Shown piece after piece: positions 34,601 to 43,187 of a stretch of 64,000 bases of DNA. Positions within the stretch are counted from its first letter, which is position 1, and every line of letters begins with the position of its first letter. The stretch comes from an uncultured bacterium (GTDB lineage Bacteria > Bacillota > Clostridia > Lachnospirales > Lachnospiraceae): contig CAJMMS010000001.1 of assembly GCA_905214675.1 (NCBI GenBank), forward strand, positions 1 through 64,000, read 5' to 3'. A program made the position numbers and the translations under genes. The notes beneath the pieces are model-generated. The model made no database searches and was not told the origin of the DNA. It saw only the letters and a list, made by a program, of their open reading frames with translations.

Positions 34601-35065
34601 GCGGCATTGAGTGTGACTTATACAGGTAATACAAAAGAACAGCTTGATAATATGCTGACAGCACTGGATTCTGTTATTGGCGTATTGATCCTGTCGGCAG
34701 GTATGCTGGCATTTGTAGTACTTTATAACCTCAACAATATCAATATCAACGAACGAAAAAGAGAACTTGCAACCATCAAAGTACTGGGATTTTATGACAG
34801 GGAAGTATCGGCTTATGTGTATCGCGAAAATATTCTGCTCACACTTCTTGGCAGTATTTTCGGAGCATTTCTTGGTATGCTGCTGCACCGGTTTATCATT
34901 GTGACAGTGGAAGTAGATCTTTGCATGTTTGGACGAAATATCAGCCTGTTCAGTTATGTGATTTCCGCACTGATCACGTATGGATTTTCTATACTGGTAA
35001 ATGGCGTGATGCATTTCAAACTGAAAAAGATCGATATGGTAGAGTCTCTGAAAAGTGTAGAGTAA
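31646..35065 (+). CDS. FtsX-family ABC permease with giant coiled-coil extracellular domain
   Basis: A 1139-residue permease. TM1 is near residue 18-37, followed by a MacB-like ectodomain to about 255. A long Ala/Lys/Glu-rich coiled coil runs from about 255 to 605, with repeated patterns such as ADGKKTLADKEKQLADA. The first FtsX block has three TMs (about 615-735), then TM5 near 775, a second ectodomain, and three TMs at the C terminus. The architecture fits mechanotransmitting (Type VII) exporters, where ATP hydrolysis moves extracytoplasmic domains. The substrate is unknown; antimicrobial-peptide resistance or envelope work are possible. Confidence 0.9.
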   Translation: MKKRALHKEFFMEIRKSLPRFLSIFFIVALGTAFYSGIQASSPDMRYSGDAYFDENKLLDLQVTGTMGVTEKDVEALQKLSDIETAEPTYLKDVLTEQDGQRKVLRILSIPEKLNLVTVEEGQLPSGTGECLLDIQYANRNSYQIGDTFKISEELEEDEDAVLKTDTFKITGFCSSPLYISFSRGSTNVGNGEIAGFVYVPEQTFDTDYYMQISLKVKGAEALTAYTDDYENIVQKAQTQVESIGQERCDARYTEIKEEAQEKVTDARAELSDKKKEADQKLTDARKELDDARKKLEDGKQELSEKEKELADGKKTLADKEKQLADAKSQIQDGEKKLKEAEATLSKKESEFQKQKKAAQKKITQGEKKLAEGQKTLKKNKKEFEQQRAEFEQKKKGYLDSLAQYEKNLAQYEQNKNQGIPESVLAPAKAQLDAAKAQLDAAGAQISAGEQQIAKAEAQLSSAENTLNENLDKLEQSKQELASGEAQLKAARKELTSQKKKLNDSKAQITDGERQIADAKKELADGETKIADAKKTIKKNEKKLVKGERKYEKAKKKADKKIAKAEKKINDAQKKVDDLKMPEWTVGDRSDILEYTNYGDNAARMRNIGEVFPVIFFLVAALISLTTMTRMVEEERTQIGTMKALGYSKVDIAAKYLLYALFATVGGSIFGVLVGEKILPYIIIRAYGIMYLHMNTIRIPYNIKFALIASGAAVFCTMIATLEACIRELHAWPAVLMRPPAPKQGKRVWIEKIPFLWKHLSFTWKSTVRNLFRYKKRFFMTIIGIGGCMGLLLVGFGLRDSIMDVAILQYQDIQVYDGMVILDEDADTEEQDKLQQELAEDDSVEAFAEVSMKKVEFASDSKKLDVYLMVVPDDVPINEFVKFRSRTTKEAYELDDQGMILTEKAGKLLGVSAGDSVEMTGEHSGTEIPISRICENYMSHFAYMTESMYQRLYGEEPEYNSILYRVTDRDEAVAEKAGERAMQMDAALSVTYTGNTKEQLDNMLTALDSVIGVLILSAGMLAFVVLYNLNNININERKRELATIKVLGFYDREVSAYVYRENILLTLLGSIFGAFLGMLLHRFIIVTVEVDLCMFGRNISLFSYVISALITYGFSILVNGVMHFKLKKIDMVESLKSVE

Positions 35066-35099
35066 AAAGATAAAAACAAAAAAGAAGGAGAATAAAAGT

Positions 35100-36599
35100 A
35101 TGTATTTGCCGGAGGCATTTCAGAACAAAATGAAAGCGATACTGGGAGATGAGTATGATGATTTTCTGGCTGGATTTGAAAAACCGCGTCATTATGGGCT
35201 GCGGGTAAATACAGCAAAAATCACAGTCGAAGAATTTAAAGAACTGGTGCCTTTTCATCTGACGCAGATTCCGTGGGTGGAAAATGGATTTTATTATGAA
35301 GAGGAAGATGCACCGACCAGACACCCGTATTATTATGCAGGACTTTATTATATTCAGGAGCCGAGTGCGATGACAACTGCTTCGAGACTCCCGGTAGGTC
35401 CCGGCGAGCGTGTGCTGGATCTGTGTGCAGCACCGGGCGGCAAAGCGACCGAACTTGGAGCAAAACTGTCTGGTGAAGGGCTTCTTGTGGCAAATGACAT
35501 CAGTTCTTCGAGAGTAAAAGCACTTCTGAAAAATATTGAAGTGATGGGAATCCCAAACAGTTTTCTGTTAAATGAAGTGCCGGCGAAGATTGCCGGACAG
35601 TTTCCGGCATATTTTGACAAAATTCTGGTGGATGCACCATGTTCCGGCGAGGGCATGTTCCGTAAAAATCCGGAGGCGGCACGCGTCTGGAGTGAGGATA
35701 AGCCGCTGGAATGTGCAAAAATGCAAAGGGAGATTGTAAAACAGGCGATTTCCATGTTAAAACCGGGCGGCATGCTGATCTATTCGACCTGTACCTTTTC
35801 ACCGGAAGAAAATGAGCAGATCATTGCCTGGGTGCTGCGTGAATTTCCGGAAATGCAACTGATCCCGATGAAAGGATATGAAGGATTTTCCAAAGGCAGA
35901 CCGGATCTGGCAGATGATAATCCAGAACTGGAGAAATGTGTACGTATCTGGCCGCATCATATGGATGGAGAGGGACATTTTGTGGCACTGATGCAAAAAA
36001 AGAGAACGCCGGAGATGGATGATATTTTATCAGAAAAATCTCCAGCATATGCTTCAGAAGCAGATGAAGAATTATTGGATCATGATAATGCAGGAAAGAA
36101 AAAGAAAAAAGCAAAAAAAGGACGAAAAGATCAGCGGGAAAAGAATGAAGCAGCAGGCTGCACCAAACAGGAACAGACTGTTCTGGAGCGTTTTTTTGCT
36201 GACGTAAAGGCCGGGGTTGACTGGAAACGCATCGAGGTGCGAAAAGGCTTTGCCTACTATCTGCCGGAAGGTGTGGAGGGCAAAAAGAATCTGGTCTTTG
36301 TGCGGAATGGACTTTATCTGGGGGAAATACGAAAAGACCGTTTCGAACCGTCTCAGGCATTTGCAATGGTGCTGCAGAAAAAGGAATTCGCATCAAGCAT
36401 TGATTTCTCTGCAAGGGATGAGAGAGTGATCCGTTATCTGAAGGGCGAAACGGTGGATGTCTCAGACCTGGAGTGTGGAAAAGAGAAAGGATGGCAGCTT
36501 GTCTGTGTGGATGGTTATCCGCTCGGCTGGGGAAAACTGGTAAATGGAACCTTAAAAAATAAATATCTTTCTGGCTGGAGAATGAACGCAAACGTATAA
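35100..36599 (+). CDS. RsmF/YebU-type 16S rRNA m5C methyltransferase
   Basis: A 499-residue NOP2/Sun-family enzyme. The N-terminal recognition region leads to the SAM-binding CAAPGGKATELG, DAPCSGEGMFRKNPEA (first catalytic cysteine) and YSTCTFSPEENE (nucleophilic cysteine), then a Lys-rich linker (about 315-355) and RsmF-specific C-terminal domains ending in a PUA-like segment (GYPLGWGKLVNGTLKNKY). It methylates cytidine in rRNA. GAAGGAG precedes the ATG. It follows the permease by 34 bp with no terminator. Confidence 0.93.
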   Translation: MYLPEAFQNKMKAILGDEYDDFLAGFEKPRHYGLRVNTAKITVEEFKELVPFHLTQIPWVENGFYYEEEDAPTRHPYYYAGLYYIQEPSAMTTASRLPVGPGERVLDLCAAPGGKATELGAKLSGEGLLVANDISSSRVKALLKNIEVMGIPNSFLLNEVPAKIAGQFPAYFDKILVDAPCSGEGMFRKNPEAARVWSEDKPLECAKMQREIVKQAISMLKPGGMLIYSTCTFSPEENEQIIAWVLREFPEMQLIPMKGYEGFSKGRPDLADDNPELEKCVRIWPHHMDGEGHFVALMQKKRTPEMDDILSEKSPAYASEADEELLDHDNAGKKKKKAKKGRKDQREKNEAAGCTKQEQTVLERFFADVKAGVDWKRIEVRKGFAYYLPEGVEGKKNLVFVRNGLYLGEIRKDRFEPSQAFAMVLQKKEFASSIDFSARDERVIRYLKGETVDVSDLECGKEKGWQLVCVDGYPLGWGKLVNGTLKNKYLSGWRMNANV

Positions 36600-36618
36600 A
36601 ATAAAAGAGGTGGCAAAA

Positions 36619-38217
36619 GTGAATTATAAGGTAGTATTGGCAGATGATGAACCAGAGGTTCTTGGAAGTATCAAAAGAACCCTGGACTGGGAGGCTTATG
36701 GTTTTACAGTAGTTGGTGCATTTTTAAATGGGATGGATGTACTGGAATTTCTGGAGAACCAGGATGCAGATATTGTGTTTACAGACATCCGCATGCCATT
36801 TATGGATGGCATTGAACTGATGCATAAAATAAAAGAAAAATATCCTTACATAAAACTGGTGATCATCTCTGGTTATGATGATTTTCATTATGCAAAAGAA
36901 GCACTTGTACATGGTGTGCTGGATTATATTCTCAAACCGATCAATGCCAAAGAGATGGCAGAGGTGCTGAAAAAAGTCAAAGAAAAAATGGATGCAGAAC
37001 TGGAAGAAAAGAAAAGCATCGAGAAGCTGAAAAAACTGTATCTGGAAAACCAGCCGATCATAAGAGAAAATTTCTTGAATCGTCTTGTGCTTGGAAATAT
37101 CAGTGAAAAAGCGCTGGAAGAAGAGATTCAGTCGGGAATGCTGCGCAAAGGTGAAAAACGTTATTGGGCAGTGGCGCTGGTTCAGATTTACCATATGGAG
37201 AAGAGAGAATCGCTGGATCGCCAGCTTGCAGGTGTATATATCCGGAATCTGATCCGTAATACGTTTGCAGAGGATATCTGGTATGAAGCGTTTTACAATC
37301 CTCTTGGGGAGTGTATGATCTTCGGGATGGATGCGCCGGAAGAAATGGAGAAAATTCTTCTGAAATGCAATGAGATCACAAAAGAGAGCCAGAGGGTAAT
37401 GAAAATAAAAACGGCGGTCGGTGTCGGGAAACAAAAAGAAGAACTGATCGAAGTAAAAGAATCTTTTGAGGAAGCAAAAGAAGCACTGTCTTACCGCAAG
37501 ATGTCCGGAGGCGGGGACGTTATTTATATGGAAGATATCGGGATTACCGAGACAAAGCTTCTGCTTTTTGACGAAAAAGCACAGGATAAATTGTTTACCG
37601 CAGTAAAATTCGGAAAAGAAGAGGATATCCGTCAGGTTGTTTCCAGGATGAAAGCGCATCTTGATGAAGAAAATATGACACAGAACAGCTATCAGGCATA
37701 CTGCATCAGTATTTTTCATGCCTTACTGATGTTTGTAAGACAGCAGAATCTGGATCTGGAAGAAAGCTTTGGCGGTATGCCGGATTATCAGAAGATCATG
37801 CAGGAATACGGAGACGGCGATGAATTTCTGAACTGGATGGAAGGGCAGTGCCTGCGGCTGAATGCATGTTTTGGAAGAGAACGTGAGAACAAGGCAAAAG
37901 GCATTATCGAAGAGGCAAGACAGAACATCCATCAGCAGTACGGTGATCCGGATATCGGACTGGAAAAGGTTGCTGCGGAAGTTGGACTGACGCAGACGTA
38001 TTTTTCCAGTCTGTTTAAGAAAGAAACAGGTATGAGTTTTGTCGAATATCTGACGGATGTGCGGATGCGTGAAGCCATGCGCCTTCTGAAAGAGACGGAT
38101 GAGAAAATTTATGTGGTTGGACAGAAAGTAGGCTATCCGGAGTCGGGATATTTCAGCCATGTATTCAAAAAGAAATACGGCATGTCTCCGATCCAGTGCC
38201 GCAGGCAGGGCAGATAA
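36619..38217 (+). CDS. YesN-type response regulator (REC + AraC HTH)
   Basis: A 532-residue regulator. The receiver domain (1-120) has LADDEPEVLGS, the phospho-acceptor aspartate in FTDIRMPFMDGIEL and the switch lysine in LKPI. A middle domain of about 300 residues follows. The AraC-type double helix-turn-helix is at the C terminus (ARQNIHQQYGDPDIGLEKVA; YFSHVFKKKYGMSPIQCRR). GTG at 36619 is chosen because AGAGGTGG lies 6 nt upstream; GTG at 36610 lies in that site. Followed by its YesM kinase, so it probably activates carbohydrate-use genes. Confidence 0.92.
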   Translation: MNYKVVLADDEPEVLGSIKRTLDWEAYGFTVVGAFLNGMDVLEFLENQDADIVFTDIRMPFMDGIELMHKIKEKYPYIKLVIISGYDDFHYAKEALVHGVLDYILKPINAKEMAEVLKKVKEKMDAELEEKKSIEKLKKLYLENQPIIRENFLNRLVLGNISEKALEEEIQSGMLRKGEKRYWAVALVQIYHMEKRESLDRQLAGVYIRNLIRNTFAEDIWYEAFYNPLGECMIFGMDAPEEMEKILLKCNEITKESQRVMKIKTAVGVGKQKEELIEVKESFEEAKEALSYRKMSGGGDVIYMEDIGITETKLLLFDEKAQDKLFTAVKFGKEEDIRQVVSRMKAHLDEENMTQNSYQAYCISIFHALLMFVRQQNLDLEESFGGMPDYQKIMQEYGDGDEFLNWMEGQCLRLNACFGRERENKAKGIIEEARQNIHQQYGDPDIGLEKVAAEVGLTQTYFSSLFKKETGMSFVEYLTDVRMREAMRLLKETDEKIYVVGQKVGYPESGYFSHVFKKKYGMSPIQCRRQGR

Positions 38218-38232
38218 ACAGGAGCAGTGCTT

Positions 38233-40011
38233 ATGTGGAGAAGAATCAAAGAGAAATATCTTCAGTTTTTGCTCAATCAGAGCATGCAGAATATCCTGTA
38301 TGTTCTGATTCTGGTGCTGACACTTTTTGTAGCGGGATTTGTGGGGATTTTTGTTACCAGAAACCAGCAGGAAGCGCAGAAACAGATCATGATCGAAAAC
38401 AATCAGGAACTGGCAGAGCAGATCAATATATCCATGTCACAGTATGTCCACAGCATGATACGATTGTCAGACACTCTATATTATAATATTGTCAAAGGGA
38501 ATGACCGGAAACAGATGGAGCAGATGTTTCAGGCAATGTACGATGGATACAAAGATTATGTAGAAAGTATTGCGCTGTTTCGCAAAGACGGAACCCTTTT
38601 GCAGGTCGTACCTGCTGTTTCGGAGTCGGCTGCTTATGATGTGGTTCAGGAAGCGTGGTTTCAGGAAGCGTTTGAACGCAGTGAAAATATTCATTTTCTG
38701 CCGCCGCAGGTGCAGGACTGTTTTGCGAAAGATGACAGCTTTCCGTGGGTTATTCCAATGAGTCGTTTTGTACAGATCACACAGGGCGATCAGGTGGAAG
38801 AAGGGGTATTGCTGATCAATATTAAATACAGTGCACTGACGGAAATTTTTGGAAATAACAGGCAGGAGAGCCAGCAGCATACATTTTTGATGGATACGGA
38901 TGGTCAGTTGATCTATCATCCGTGGCATGCGTTGATCAACAGTGGTTTTCTTGAAAAGCCGCCGGCAGAACTGGCAGATTACAGTGATGGCTCTTATGAG
39001 ACAGAAGTGCTGGGAGTTCCGGCTTTTTGCAGCATCAAAACCGTTGGCTATACCGGCTGGAAGATCGTCAGTCTGATCGAGAAGGAACAGCTTCGCAGTT
39101 ATGGTGTGAAAAGTACCTTTTTTGTGCTGGCAGTTATCTGCCAGATGCTTTTGTTTTTTGCGATCGCCGGATATTATATTTCTACAGTGCTGACCAAGCC
39201 AATCAAAAATCTGGAAGAAGACGTGAAACGAATTTCCGCCGGGAAACTGGATCTGACGGTGCATACGTCCGGAAGCTTTGAAGTGTATCATCTTGGAAAA
39301 TCCATCCAGAAGATGACAGGTAAGATCCGGGAACTGATGCAGGCAGTGATAAAAGAGCAGGAAGCAAAACGGAAAAGCGAACTGGACAGCCTTCAGGCAC
39401 AGATCACGCCACATTTTCTTTATAATACACTGGATATTATTGTCTGGATGATCGAAGAGAACAGAAAAGAAGATGCTGCCGGGATCGTTACGGCGCTTGC
39501 AAGGTTTTTGCGTATCAGTCTGAGCAAAGGAAAAACGATCATTACGGTAGAAGATGAACTGGAACATGTGAAAAATTATCTGACGATCCAGACACTGCGC
39601 GCAAAAGACCAGTTCACTTACCGGATTGAGAAAGAACCGGGAGTAGAGTGTCTGCAGGTGATCAAACTGATCGTTCAGCCAATCGTAGAAAATGCCATTT
39701 ATCATGGTATGGAGGGTATGTACGGAGATGGAGAAATTCTGATCCGTGCCTATACGAAGGAAAATGATCTGTATATTTCAGTAAAAGACAATGGAATGGG
39801 AATGTCGGAAGAACAGGCGGCAGTGCTTCTGGATTATTCCAGGGAACTGAAAACAGCAAAAGGCAATGGGATTGGTATACGTAATGTCCACGAAAGGATC
39901 CAGCTCTATTTTGGAAAACAGTATGGAGTACAGATCCATTCCGAAGAGGATGAAGGAACGGAAATCCTTCTGCATCTTCCGGCAATCATGTATGGAGAGA
40001 AGAAAGAATGA
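38233..40011 (+). CDS. YesM-type sensor histidine kinase
   Basis: A 592-residue kinase. TM1 is near 18-42, an extracellular Cache-like sensor occupies about 45-285, TM2 is near 290-315, then a HAMP segment. The LytS/YesM-type His_kinase domain has the phospho-acceptor in QITPHFLYNTLDIIVW, and the HATPase has VQPIVENAIYHGM, DNGMGM and GNGIGIRNVHERI. AGGAG sits 9 nt before the ATG at 38233. It overlaps the next gene by ATGA, tying it to two periplasmic-type binding proteins that probably act as its ligand receptors. Confidence 0.92.
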   Translation: MWRRIKEKYLQFLLNQSMQNILYVLILVLTLFVAGFVGIFVTRNQQEAQKQIMIENNQELAEQINISMSQYVHSMIRLSDTLYYNIVKGNDRKQMEQMFQAMYDGYKDYVESIALFRKDGTLLQVVPAVSESAAYDVVQEAWFQEAFERSENIHFLPPQVQDCFAKDDSFPWVIPMSRFVQITQGDQVEEGVLLINIKYSALTEIFGNNRQESQQHTFLMDTDGQLIYHPWHALINSGFLEKPPAELADYSDGSYETEVLGVPAFCSIKTVGYTGWKIVSLIEKEQLRSYGVKSTFFVLAVICQMLLFFAIAGYYISTVLTKPIKNLEEDVKRISAGKLDLTVHTSGSFEVYHLGKSIQKMTGKIRELMQAVIKEQEAKRKSELDSLQAQITPHFLYNTLDIIVWMIEENRKEDAAGIVTALARFLRISLSKGKTIITVEDELEHVKNYLTIQTLRAKDQFTYRIEKEPGVECLQVIKLIVQPIVENAIYHGMEGMYGDGEILIRAYTKENDLYISVKDNGMGMSEEQAAVLLDYSRELKTAKGNGIGIRNVHERIQLYFGKQYGVQIHSEEDEGTEILLHLPAIMYGEKKE

Positions 40012-40910
40012 GAGCAGTAAAGAGAATCGCGGTTGCAGGTATTGGGATTCTGATGGTTGTTTTTATGATACTTTCATCGAGCAATCTGATCCAGGGTGAG
40101 ACAAAGAGAGAAATTAAAAAAATTTCTGTGATTGGACTGGACAGAAATGCAGCACAGGTAGATGATTTTAAACGGGGAATTGAAGAAGCGGCAAATATAA
40201 AGCGCGTGGATATCAATTATCAGGAAATAGGGGAGACGGAAGCAGATGTTGATGTTTATGTGGAGCGCGAATGCGAAAACGGTGCCCAGGCGTTGATCGT
40301 TTTTTCGGATAAAGAAGAACAGATCTTAAGTTATCTGAAAGAAAACAATAAGAAAATTCCACTTATCATGGTGAGCCCGGAAAGTGAAACAGACGATCCG
40401 GCTGCCCATGTATGGTTTGATACGCAGGAAATGGCAGAACTTCTGGTAGAACATATTGAAGAAAAAAGGAAACAGGATGGCGATGTACCGGTGGTGTTTC
40501 TGACAGATAAAAGTAAGCGTTCCGAGCGTATTCTGAAACTTCTGCGGGCGGCATTTCAGGAGAAGGGTATAGAGATAAAGAAAAAAAAGCTGACTTCCGT
40601 TATCAGTGAAGGAGGCATCTATATCGGAGCAACTTCGGAAATTACCGAAAAGGCAGTCAGCTATCTGAAAAATGAAAACACCAGCATCTATGGTATCGGC
40701 TATTCCAAAGAAGTATTGCGTTATGTACGGGAAAACCGCATAGAAGGTGTGGTTGCCTACAGCAGTTATACACTTGGGATTCTGGCGGTAAAATCGGCAG
40801 CAGCTTCGATTGAAAATAAAAGCGTGGAGACGAAACAGCAGATTTCCTGTCGTTGGATCAATAAGGAAAACATAAAAGCACAGTATGAATTTCTATTTCC
40901 AATATACTGA
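40008..40910 (+). CDS. Membrane-anchored LacI-type sugar-binding protein
   Basis: A 300-residue type I periplasmic-binding-fold protein. The uncleaved-looking signal anchor (RIAVAGIGILMVVFMILSSS) has no lipobox cysteine. The Venus-flytrap domain starts at KKISVIGLDRNAAQVDDFKRGIEEA, and the hinge region includes IYIGATSEITEKAVSYL. Its ATGA overlap with the sensor kinase suggests it is a dedicated signalling receptor rather than a transporter component; no permease gene is present. Confidence 0.8.
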   Translation: MRAVKRIAVAGIGILMVVFMILSSSNLIQGETKREIKKISVIGLDRNAAQVDDFKRGIEEAANIKRVDINYQEIGETEADVDVYVERECENGAQALIVFSDKEEQILSYLKENNKKIPLIMVSPESETDDPAAHVWFDTQEMAELLVEHIEEKRKQDGDVPVVFLTDKSKRSERILKLLRAAFQEKGIEIKKKKLTSVISEGGIYIGATSEITEKAVSYLKNENTSIYGIGYSKEVLRYVRENRIEGVVAYSSYTLGILAVKSAAASIENKSVETKQQISCRWINKENIKAQYEFLFPIY

Positions 40911-40927
40911 GAAGGAGGCAGAAAGGA

Positions 40928-41947
40928 ATGCAGAAAAAGCATTGGGGAATCGCAGCATCGGTTTTTGTGCTGGCTGTATGTGCAACCGTGTGGGGATGCA
41001 CAAGGGAAGCAGAAAGCGAAAAAGAAAGACAGAGTGTAAAGGTAGGAATAGCAGTTTACAATGAAGAAGATGCATATATCAACAAAATATGCGGTTATCT
41101 GGAAAATGAAATTTTTCAGTATGAAAAAGACAATCCCGGTGTGGAGATCCAGAAAAAAATCGCAGATGCCAGAGGAAGCCAGCAGGAGCAGAACAATCAA
41201 ATCGAGCAGTTTATTGCCCTGGATTATGACCTTTTGCTGGTCAATATTGTAGACCGCACCAATGCAGCGCAGATTGTGGATAAGGCATCGGAAGCAGGTA
41301 TCCCGGTTGTATTTTTTAACCGGGAACCGGTAAGGGAAGATATTTTCCGCAGCGAGGATATCTATTATGAAGGATCGGATGCCAAACAGTCTGCATTGCT
41401 TCAGGCAGATGTGATCACGGATGCATTTGAAAAAGATGCGCAGGCATTGGATCGCAATGGGGATGGCATCCTGCAGTTTGCCCTGCTGGAAGGAGAGTCC
41501 GGGCATCAGGACACGCTGATCCGTTCAGAATGGGTGTTAAAAGGACTGGAAGAAAATAAAATCAGGACACAGCAGATTGCCAGTGCAACTGGAAACTGGG
41601 AGAAAAGTCAGGCAGATGTGATCGTACGTCAGTGGCTTCGTGATTATGGAAACGATCTGGAACTGATCATCAGCAACAATGATGATATGGCGCTCGGAGC
41701 CTGGGAAGCACTGGAGGATCGAGGAAGAACCGATATCAAAGTTGTTGGCATTGACGGCGTGGAAGAAGTACGGGAGCTGGTAGAGGAGGAGAAAATACTG
41801 GGAACCGTTCTCTGCGATACAAAACTGCATGCAAAAGCACTGATGCAGTTTATTGACGCTCTTGCACTCCAGAGAGAAGATGTGTCTGATCTGGGACTTG
41901 AGGATGAGCGTTATTATATGATTCCCCTTACAAAAGTGGAAAAATAG
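40928..41947 (+). CDS. MglB-like galactose/glucose-binding lipoprotein
   Basis: A 339-residue lipoprotein with lipobox VWGC (C24). The fold matches MglB: VGIAVYNEEDAYINKICGYLE at the start, a calcium-binding EF-hand-like loop DRNGDGILQFALLEG, and a NNDDMALGAWEAL hinge stretch. It binds galactose or glucose-like sugars outside the membrane. With no mglA or mglC nearby, it may present sugar to the YesM kinase or serve a transporter encoded elsewhere. AAGGAGG precedes the ATG. Confidence 0.9.
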   Translation: MQKKHWGIAASVFVLAVCATVWGCTREAESEKERQSVKVGIAVYNEEDAYINKICGYLENEIFQYEKDNPGVEIQKKIADARGSQQEQNNQIEQFIALDYDLLLVNIVDRTNAAQIVDKASEAGIPVVFFNREPVREDIFRSEDIYYEGSDAKQSALLQADVITDAFEKDAQALDRNGDGILQFALLEGESGHQDTLIRSEWVLKGLEENKIRTQQIASATGNWEKSQADVIVRQWLRDYGNDLELIISNNDDMALGAWEALEDRGRTDIKVVGIDGVEEVRELVEEEKILGTVLCDTKLHAKALMQFIDALALQREDVSDLGLEDERYYMIPLTKVEK

Positions 41948-41997
41948 AAAGAAATCACAGAAAAATCTAAAAAAATTCTAACTAAATCGAATAAAAA

Positions 41998-42030
41998 TAC
42001 ATGGAAATTATTTGAAAAATTAGTTAAAAT
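41998..42030 (+). promoter_or_regulatory. Promoter of the cohesin genes (shared motif copy 1)
   Basis: TACATGGAAA (41998-42007), 17 bp, TAAAAT (42025-42030). The same bipartite element occurs before both GH3 genes. A second -10-like TATATT lies at 42034-42039. The leader is about 58 nt. Confidence 0.6.
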
Positions 42031-42094
42031 TACTATATTAGCGAAGCAGAAAGAAATCAGAAACCGAAGTCACAAAATAAAGGAGGTTGATTTG

Positions 42095-43162
42095 ATGAAA
42101 AAAAGTAAGATTTTTTCTGTGATGATCGCATTGCTTCTGATCTTTACGATGAACATGAGCAACGTAAAAGCAGCAGGTAATGCCAAATTGTATCTGAGCG
42201 TAGTACAGGAAAAGAGCGGGATTGTAACAGTTTCCTGTAAGGCAGAGAATTTGGACGAGATCACAAACATCCGGGTGAAGATTTATTATGCAAAAGACAA
42301 GCTGCATCTGGAGGGAGCATCGGCAGGAAGCGGTATGACAGGGTTTATGAATGAGATCAATGATCATGCAGTACCGGGAAATGTTGACGCAGAAAAGTAT
42401 GGTGCAGTGATCGCCGGTTATATTTCTGCAACGGCAAAAGAGGTAAAGGGTGATATTGTCAGTATTACATTTTCCACAACCGATGCATTTGATCTCAAAG
42501 ATGCAGGGCTGAGTCTGGAACTTATGGAAATTGCCAATGTTGGATCAGACAAAAAAGTCACAGCAGAAGTTACGGAGACACAGTATACGGACAACCGCAA
42601 TAACAATGGAAATAACGGAACGGACAATTCGGATACAAACGGAAAAATTGATATTGCAAAAGCACAGATTGCTCCGATCGCAGATCAGACGTATAACAAA
42701 AAAGCAATCCGTCCAGGTGTGACGATTACGTATAACGGAGTTGTTCTGGAGGAAGCGAAAGATTATGCACTTACTTATGCTTCCAATAAAAAGGTCGGAA
42801 AAGCAACCGTTACGATCAACGGTATCGGCAAATATGAAGGAACAACCAAGGCTTCTTTCTGCATTACACCAAAAGCAGTAAAAGTAAAAAAAGCGACATC
42901 GGGAGCAAAGAAAAAAGTAGCACTTCGCTGGGGAAAAAGTAAAACAGCCGACGGCTATCAGATCCAGGTTGCCAAAGATAAAAAATTCAAGAAAAAAGTA
43001 AGAAAAGTCAATATAAGAAAAAATACAAGATTAAAGAAAACTGTCAAAGTAAAAGGTAAGGGAAGAGGAAAGTACTATGTACGTATCCGGTGCTATAAGA
43101 TCATTGACGGACAGAAACATTTCGGACCTTACAGTGCAAGAAAAGCAGTCCGTGTAAAATAA
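42095..43162 (+). CDS. Secreted cohesin-like protein with Ig-like domains
   Basis: A 355-residue exported protein. The signal peptide covers 1-26 (cleaved near VKAA). A cohesin-like beta domain spans about 28-170 (KLYLSVVQEKSGIVTVSCK, IRVKIYYAKDKLHLEG, GDIVSITFSTTDAFDLKDAG). After an Asn/Gly linker comes an Ig-like domain (DQTYNKKAIRPGVTITYNG) and an fnIII-like module (TADGYQIQVAKDKKF). There is no anchor motif. Cohesins bind dockerins; both GH3 genes just downstream encode C-terminal dockerins. AAAGGAGG precedes the ATG at 42095. The cohesin call rests on pattern and context. Confidence 0.7.
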   Translation: MKKSKIFSVMIALLLIFTMNMSNVKAAGNAKLYLSVVQEKSGIVTVSCKAENLDEITNIRVKIYYAKDKLHLEGASAGSGMTGFMNEINDHAVPGNVDAEKYGAVIAGYISATAKEVKGDIVSITFSTTDAFDLKDAGLSLELMEIANVGSDKKVTAEVTETQYTDNRNNNGNNGTDNSDTNGKIDIAKAQIAPIADQTYNKKAIRPGVTITYNGVVLEEAKDYALTYASNKKVGKATVTINGIGKYEGTTKASFCITPKAVKVKKATSGAKKKVALRWGKSKTADGYQIQVAKDKKFKKKVRKVNIRKNTRLKKTVKVKGKGRGKYYVRIRCYKIIDGQKHFGPYSARKAVRVK

Positions 43163-43187
43163 AGCAGGTTTGGGGAGGAACGTGCCG

